The notes beneath the pieces were generated by a model that saw only the letters and a program-made list of their open reading frames with translations, did no database searches and was not told the origin of the DNA. Below, one piece after another: positions 60,628 through 64,000 of a stretch of 64,000 nucleotides of DNA (position 1 is the first letter of the stretch; each line of letters opens with the position of its first letter). The stretch is from Streptomyces sp. RPT161 (GTDB taxonomy: Bacteria > Actinomycetota > Actinomycetes > Streptomycetales > Streptomycetaceae). Both the position numbers and the translations under genes were made by a program. The stretch covers positions 62,001-126,000 of the forward strand of contig NZ_JAPZVN010000014.1 in NCBI RefSeq assembly GCF_027533845.1, read 5' to 3'.

Positions 60628-61752
60628 CTACCGCGGACGCGCCAGCAGCAGGAGAACGGAGTCGTCGCCGAGCGTTCCGCCGACATGCCCCAGCAGATCG
60701 GCGTAGAGCCGGCCGACCGCCGCCTCCAGATCGCGCGCCGCGCCCGCCACCAGCGTGCCGACCCGCTCGGCGAGCGGATAGAAGCCGCCGTGCCGTGGAT
60801 CGCGCGCCTCGATGACCCCGTCGGTACACAGCACCAGCACCTCGTCGGCCCCGAGCGGCACCCGCCACGGCTCCGGCGCCCCGCGGACGAATCCGGTCAG
60901 CCCGAGCGGCACCCACGGTTCGGGCGGATCGAGCGAGGTCACCCGCCCGTCCGGCGACACCCGCAGCGGCGGTACGTGCCCGTAGTGCAGCAGCTCGATC
61001 TCCGCGTCCTCGGCCGCCCGGCGCTGCGCCGGGAACTCCAGGAACAGGGCGGTGGTGAACTCCCCGTCCATCACATGCCGTCGCACACTGGCGTCCACCC
61101 GCCGGGCCACCCCCGCCAGCCCGCCCTCGTCGTACGCCGCCTCGCGGAACGCGCCCATCACCACCGCCGAGGTCTGCACCGCCTCAAGGCCCTTGCCGCG
61201 TACGTCGCCGACCAGCGCCCGCACTCCGTGCGGGGTGTCCAGCACCGCGTACAGGTCGCCGCCGATCTGTGCCGCGTCCGCCGCGGAGGCGTACCGCACC
61301 GCCAGACTGACCCCGCCGACCCGTGGCCCGGGCGGGCGCAGCAGGGCGCGCTGCGCCGCCTCCGCGACCGTGACCACCGCCCGGTACTGCTCGGTGCGCA
61401 CCTCGCGCCACCATGACGCGTACGCGCTGAACAGCACCACGGTGAGGTAGCTGATGGCCATCCCGGCGAGGATGCGCCGGTCCTGGGTGTCGAGGACCCC
61501 GTCGTACGGCATCAGAGCGGCCTGTACCGCACCGCCCAGCAGGCCGATCAGCAGGGTGCGCTTCCAGGCGGTGGTCACCACGGCCAGCGCGGGGGCCATG
61601 ACCATCATCGGGGCCAGGAAGTGGTTGCGCCCGGCGAGCAGATCGGCGGCGGCCACCGCGGCGATCGCGGTGAGCGGGATCGTCATGCCCTGATGGGCGG
61701 AGATGACGGCGCCCAGCGCGTCGACGGCCTTGCGGAATGCTCGGGTCCACAC
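60628..61752 (-). CDS. Membrane-associated PP2C (SpoIIE-type) serine phosphatase
   Basis: 374 residues. Four to five N-terminal helices (IPLTAIAAVAAADLLAG, VVTTAWKRTLLIGLLGGAV, MAISYLTVVLFSAYASWW) and a PPM/SpoIIE domain with metal motifs GGDLYAVLD, GDVRGKGLEA, CTDGVIEARD and DDSVLLLLARP. It probably removes phosphate from an anti-anti-sigma factor. GTG 61752. Its 5' region lies beside the divergent PBP2-type gene. Confidence 0.87.
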   Translation of the reverse strand: MWTRAFRKAVDALGAVISAHQGMTIPLTAIAAVAAADLLAGRNHFLAPMMVMAPALAVVTTAWKRTLLIGLLGGAVQAALMPYDGVLDTQDRRILAGMAISYLTVVLFSAYASWWREVRTEQYRAVVTVAEAAQRALLRPPGPRVGGVSLAVRYASAADAAQIGGDLYAVLDTPHGVRALVGDVRGKGLEAVQTSAVVMGAFREAAYDEGGLAGVARRVDASVRRHVMDGEFTTALFLEFPAQRRAAEDAEIELLHYGHVPPLRVSPDGRVTSLDPPEPWVPLGLTGFVRGAPEPWRVPLGADEVLVLCTDGVIEARDPRHGGFYPLAERVGTLVAGAARDLEAAVGRLYADLLGHVGGTLGDDSVLLLLARPR

Positions 61753-61833
61753 ATTCAGAACATATCGGGTTCGAACCTGTGAGATCGTCCCGAGCTGGAA
61801 CCAATCCATGTCCCGTGGGCGTTCTTGACTGGG

Positions 61834-63291
61834 ATGAACAAGACGATCAGGCGCACAGCGGTCTTCTCCCTCCTGCTGGTCATCGCCCTCATGGTGCGGG
61901 TGACCTGGGTGCAGGAGGTCGATGGCAAGGCACTCGCGGACGACCAGTACAACCGACGGAACTTGATCGCGCAGTACGCGAACCCGTTCGGTGACATCAT
62001 CGTGGGCGGACGGCCCGTGACCGGGTCGACCAAGACCAGCAGCCCTGAGTTCAAGTACAAGCGGACCTACACCGACGGCCCGCTGTACGCGGCGGTCACC
62101 GGCCGACTGTCCCAGGTCTACGGCTCGACCCAGCTCGAAGGCATCTACCAGGGCGTGCTCAACGGCACCGACTCCCGCACCAAGAGCCTGCTCAACGTGC
62201 TCACCGGCAACAGCGGCAAGCCCGGCGACGTGCTCACCACGATCGACCCGGCCGTGCAGAAGGCCGCGTACAACGGCCTGGGCAGCAAGAACGGCGCCGC
62301 CGTCGCCATCGACCCGCAGACCGGCAACGTCCTCGCCATGGTCAGCACCCCCAGCTACGACCCGTCGAAGATCGCCGGTGGTTCCAAGGCCGACGCGCAG
62401 GCCTGGAAGCAGTACAGCGACGACAAGAGCCAGCCGATGAGCAACCGGGCGCTGCGCCAGACGTATCCGCCCGGCTCCACCTTCAAGCTGGTCGTCGCGG
62501 CCGCCGCGCTCCAGGACGGCCTGTACTCCTCCATCGACCAGCCGACCAGCAGCCCCAACCCGTACACCCTGCCGGGCACGGTCAGCCCGCTCGGCAACGA
62601 GAACGCGGCGGCGCCCTGCGAGAACGCCTCGATACGCACCGCGCTGGAGTACTCCTGCAACACGGTCTTCGCCAAGATGGCGGTGGACCTCGGCCAGGAC
62701 AAGGTCAAGGCGATGGCCGACGCGTTCGGGTTCGACGGCAGCAGCCTCGACATCCCGGTGCGCGCCGCGCAGAGCGTCTACCCGACGAAGATGCCCAAGT
62801 CCTCGCTGGCGCAGACCGGCATCGGCCAGTTCGACGTGCGGGCCACCCCGTTGCAGATGGCCATGGTGGTGTCCGCCATCGCCAACGGCGGCAAGCTGAT
62901 GGCCCCGCACATGGTCTCCAAGGTCACCGACGGCAACGGCAACGCGGTGCAGAACTTCGACCCCAAGCAGATGTCCCAGCCCGTCAGCGAGCACACCGCC
63001 CAACAGCTGCAGGACGCGATGGTCTCCGTCATCCAGAAGGGCACCGGCACCAACGCGCAGATCCCCGGCGTCGAGGTCGGCGGCAAGACCGGCACCGCCC
63101 AGCACGGTGTGGACAACAGCGGCAACCCGTACGCCTGGTTCGTCTCCTACGCCAAGGCCGGCTCCGGCAAGCAGGTCGCGGTCGCGGTCATGGTCGACGA
63201 CCCGGACGCGGTGCGCGCCGAGATCAGCGGCAACGGGCTGGCGGGTCCCATCGCCAAGGCGATGATGCAGGCGGCGCTGAAGTCCTCGTGA
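61834..63291 (+). CDS. Class B penicillin-binding protein (transpeptidase)
   Basis: 485 residues. One N-terminal membrane segment (TAVFSLLLVIALMVRVTWV), a PBP dimerisation-like domain and a transpeptidase domain with SxxK in GSTFKLV, SxN in YSCNTVF and KTG in GGKTGTAQHG. It cross-links peptidoglycan. It resembles PbpA-type class B enzymes. ATG 61834 (MNKTIRR) is chosen; ATG 61825 is also in frame. Confidence 0.93.
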   Translation: MNKTIRRTAVFSLLLVIALMVRVTWVQEVDGKALADDQYNRRNLIAQYANPFGDIIVGGRPVTGSTKTSSPEFKYKRTYTDGPLYAAVTGRLSQVYGSTQLEGIYQGVLNGTDSRTKSLLNVLTGNSGKPGDVLTTIDPAVQKAAYNGLGSKNGAAVAIDPQTGNVLAMVSTPSYDPSKIAGGSKADAQAWKQYSDDKSQPMSNRALRQTYPPGSTFKLVVAAAALQDGLYSSIDQPTSSPNPYTLPGTVSPLGNENAAAPCENASIRTALEYSCNTVFAKMAVDLGQDKVKAMADAFGFDGSSLDIPVRAAQSVYPTKMPKSSLAQTGIGQFDVRATPLQMAMVVSAIANGGKLMAPHMVSKVTDGNGNAVQNFDPKQMSQPVSEHTAQQLQDAMVSVIQKGTGTNAQIPGVEVGGKTGTAQHGVDNSGNPYAWFVSYAKAGSGKQVAVAVMVDDPDAVRAEISGNGLAGPIAKAMMQAALKSS

Positions 63292-63419
63292 GCCGATTGG
63301 CGTGATTGCGTTGCGCCACATGAACCTTCTGTGTCGACAGCGGCAGGTTCGCTGGCCGCCGCTCACAGGATCTGCATAGCCTGCCAACTGTTCCTTCTCC
63401 CGGACCAGTTGGAGGGCCA

Positions 63420-64000
63420 GTGCTGCGTGACAACGCGCGCAAGAGAACCATCGCCCCGACCGCGACGGCCGCCGCATCCGCACTTACGCTGCTGCTGGCC
63501 GTTCCGGCGGCAGCCGCCACACCGACCCCAGGCGCGCCCACCATCGGCGACCCGTACTACCCCACGTACGGCAACGGCGGGTACCACGTGTCCCACTACG
63601 ACCTGCGCCTGAGGTACCAGCCGAAGACCGACCAGCTCCAGGGCACCGCGACCATCCTGGCGTCCGCCACCCAGGACCTGTCCCGCTTCGACCTGGACTT
63701 CTCGCTGGACGTCAGCAGTGTGCTGGTCAACGGGCAGCAGGCCGCCTTCACCGAGAACCCCGGCGCCCACAAACTCCAGATCACCCCCGCCGCGTCACTG
63801 CCCAAGGGCAGTGACGCCACGGTCGTGGTGCGCTACTCCGGGGTGCCGTCCAAGGTCACGGTGAACGGCATCAACGCCTGGCTGCGCACCCCGGACGGCG
63901 CGGTCGCGGCCGACGAGCCGGAGGCGGCGTGGTGGTGGTTCCCCAGCAACGACCACCCGCTGGACAAGGCCACCTACGACGTGTCGGTGGAGGTTCCCAA
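63420..64000 (+). CDS. Secreted M1-family metallopeptidase, 5' part
   Basis: The GTG at 63420 has GGAGGG upstream and opens a frame that runs off the window. Residues 1-35 form a signal peptide (ALTLLLAVPAAAATP). The next part, GDPYYPTYGNGGYHVSHYDLRLRY, LQGTATILASATQDLSRFDLDFSLDVSSVLVNG and WWWFPSNDHPLDKATYDVSVEVP, matches the N-terminal domain of M1 aminopeptidases. The HExxH zinc motif lies beyond the window. Confidence 0.9.
   Translation, partial: MLRDNARKRTIAPTATAAASALTLLLAVPAAAATPTPGAPTIGDPYYPTYGNGGYHVSHYDLRLRYQPKTDQLQGTATILASATQDLSRFDLDFSLDVSSVLVNGQQAAFTENPGAHKLQITPAASLPKGSDATVVVRYSGVPSKVTVNGINAWLRTPDGAVAADEPEAAWWWFPSNDHPLDKATYDVSVEVP

Overview
The window is high-GC DNA (well over 70% by eye) with third-position G/C codon bias, many GTG starts, tightly packed genes and 1-8 nt overlaps. 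An SsgA-like sporulation gene, DasR-type dre sites beside N-acetylglucosamine PTS genes, a mec/cysO/cysM cysteine locus, DUF2017 next to clpS, and GAF-ANTAR and PP2C regulators point to a Streptomyces or close relative in the Streptomycetaceae. From memory the order from hppD to the PTS genes resembles the SCO29xx region of S. coelicolor. That synteny is recalled, not computed.

Layout. 1-7100: the 3' end of a molybdenum hydroxylase gene, a secreted transglycosylase behind a folded leader RNA, tRNA-Cys, an MFS exporter, a helicase, an IclR regulator and a PDZ-less Lon-type protease. 7118-12323: a glycine betaine/choline-type ABC operon with two tandem substrate-binding lipoproteins, with an Lrp regulator just upstream. 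12445-18339: hppD, a FAD-linked oxidase, ssgG, two RDD membrane proteins and a small membrane protein. 18660-22303: a small hypothetical gene, pncA and pncB (NAD salvage), clpS and DUF2017. 22626-27181: an amino-acid permease, then mec, a Cys-containing leader peptide, cysO and cysM, and an MBL-fold hydrolase. 27240-30423: nagE2, nagE1 and nagF with three dre-like sites. 30502-35769: rph, a lipoprotein gene, the inosine-triphosphate pyrophosphatase gene, tRNA-Leu abutting a pair of coupled HNH nuclease genes, bcp, DUF3618, a GroES-like gene, and a guanidine-III riboswitch in front of gdx. 35774-47976: a class A PBP, an ABC-2 exporter, an SGNH esterase, DUF445, a DUF3311/sodium symporter pair, a YidC paralogue and an FAH-family hydrolase. 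48201-50964: a UPF0303 protein, a Gfo/Idh/MocA dehydrogenase and a divergent ROK regulator. 51477-58887: a phosphonate catabolism and uptake cluster. 58973-64000: an HATPase-like protein, GAF-ANTAR, PP2C, a PBP2-type transpeptidase and the start of an M1 aminopeptidase.

How the parts work together. The phosphonate cluster reads as a self-contained route. An ABC importer brings in an aminoalkylphosphonate, a FAD enzyme deaminates it oxidatively, and a phosphonatase-like HAD enzyme cleaves the C-P bond. A GntR regulator and a PHO-box-like repeat precede it. In the cysteine locus Mec, CysO and CysM form a sulfur-carrier pathway, and a cysteine-containing leader may sense cysteine. PncA and PncB form a two-step nicotinamide salvage route behind a 23-bp palindrome.

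The most unusual local architecture is the HNH pair. Its last stop codon shares its final base with nucleotide 1 of tRNA-Leu, so RNase P cleavage would leave the nuclease mRNA without a stop codon. No CRISPR array, transposase, integrase or plasmid origin was seen.
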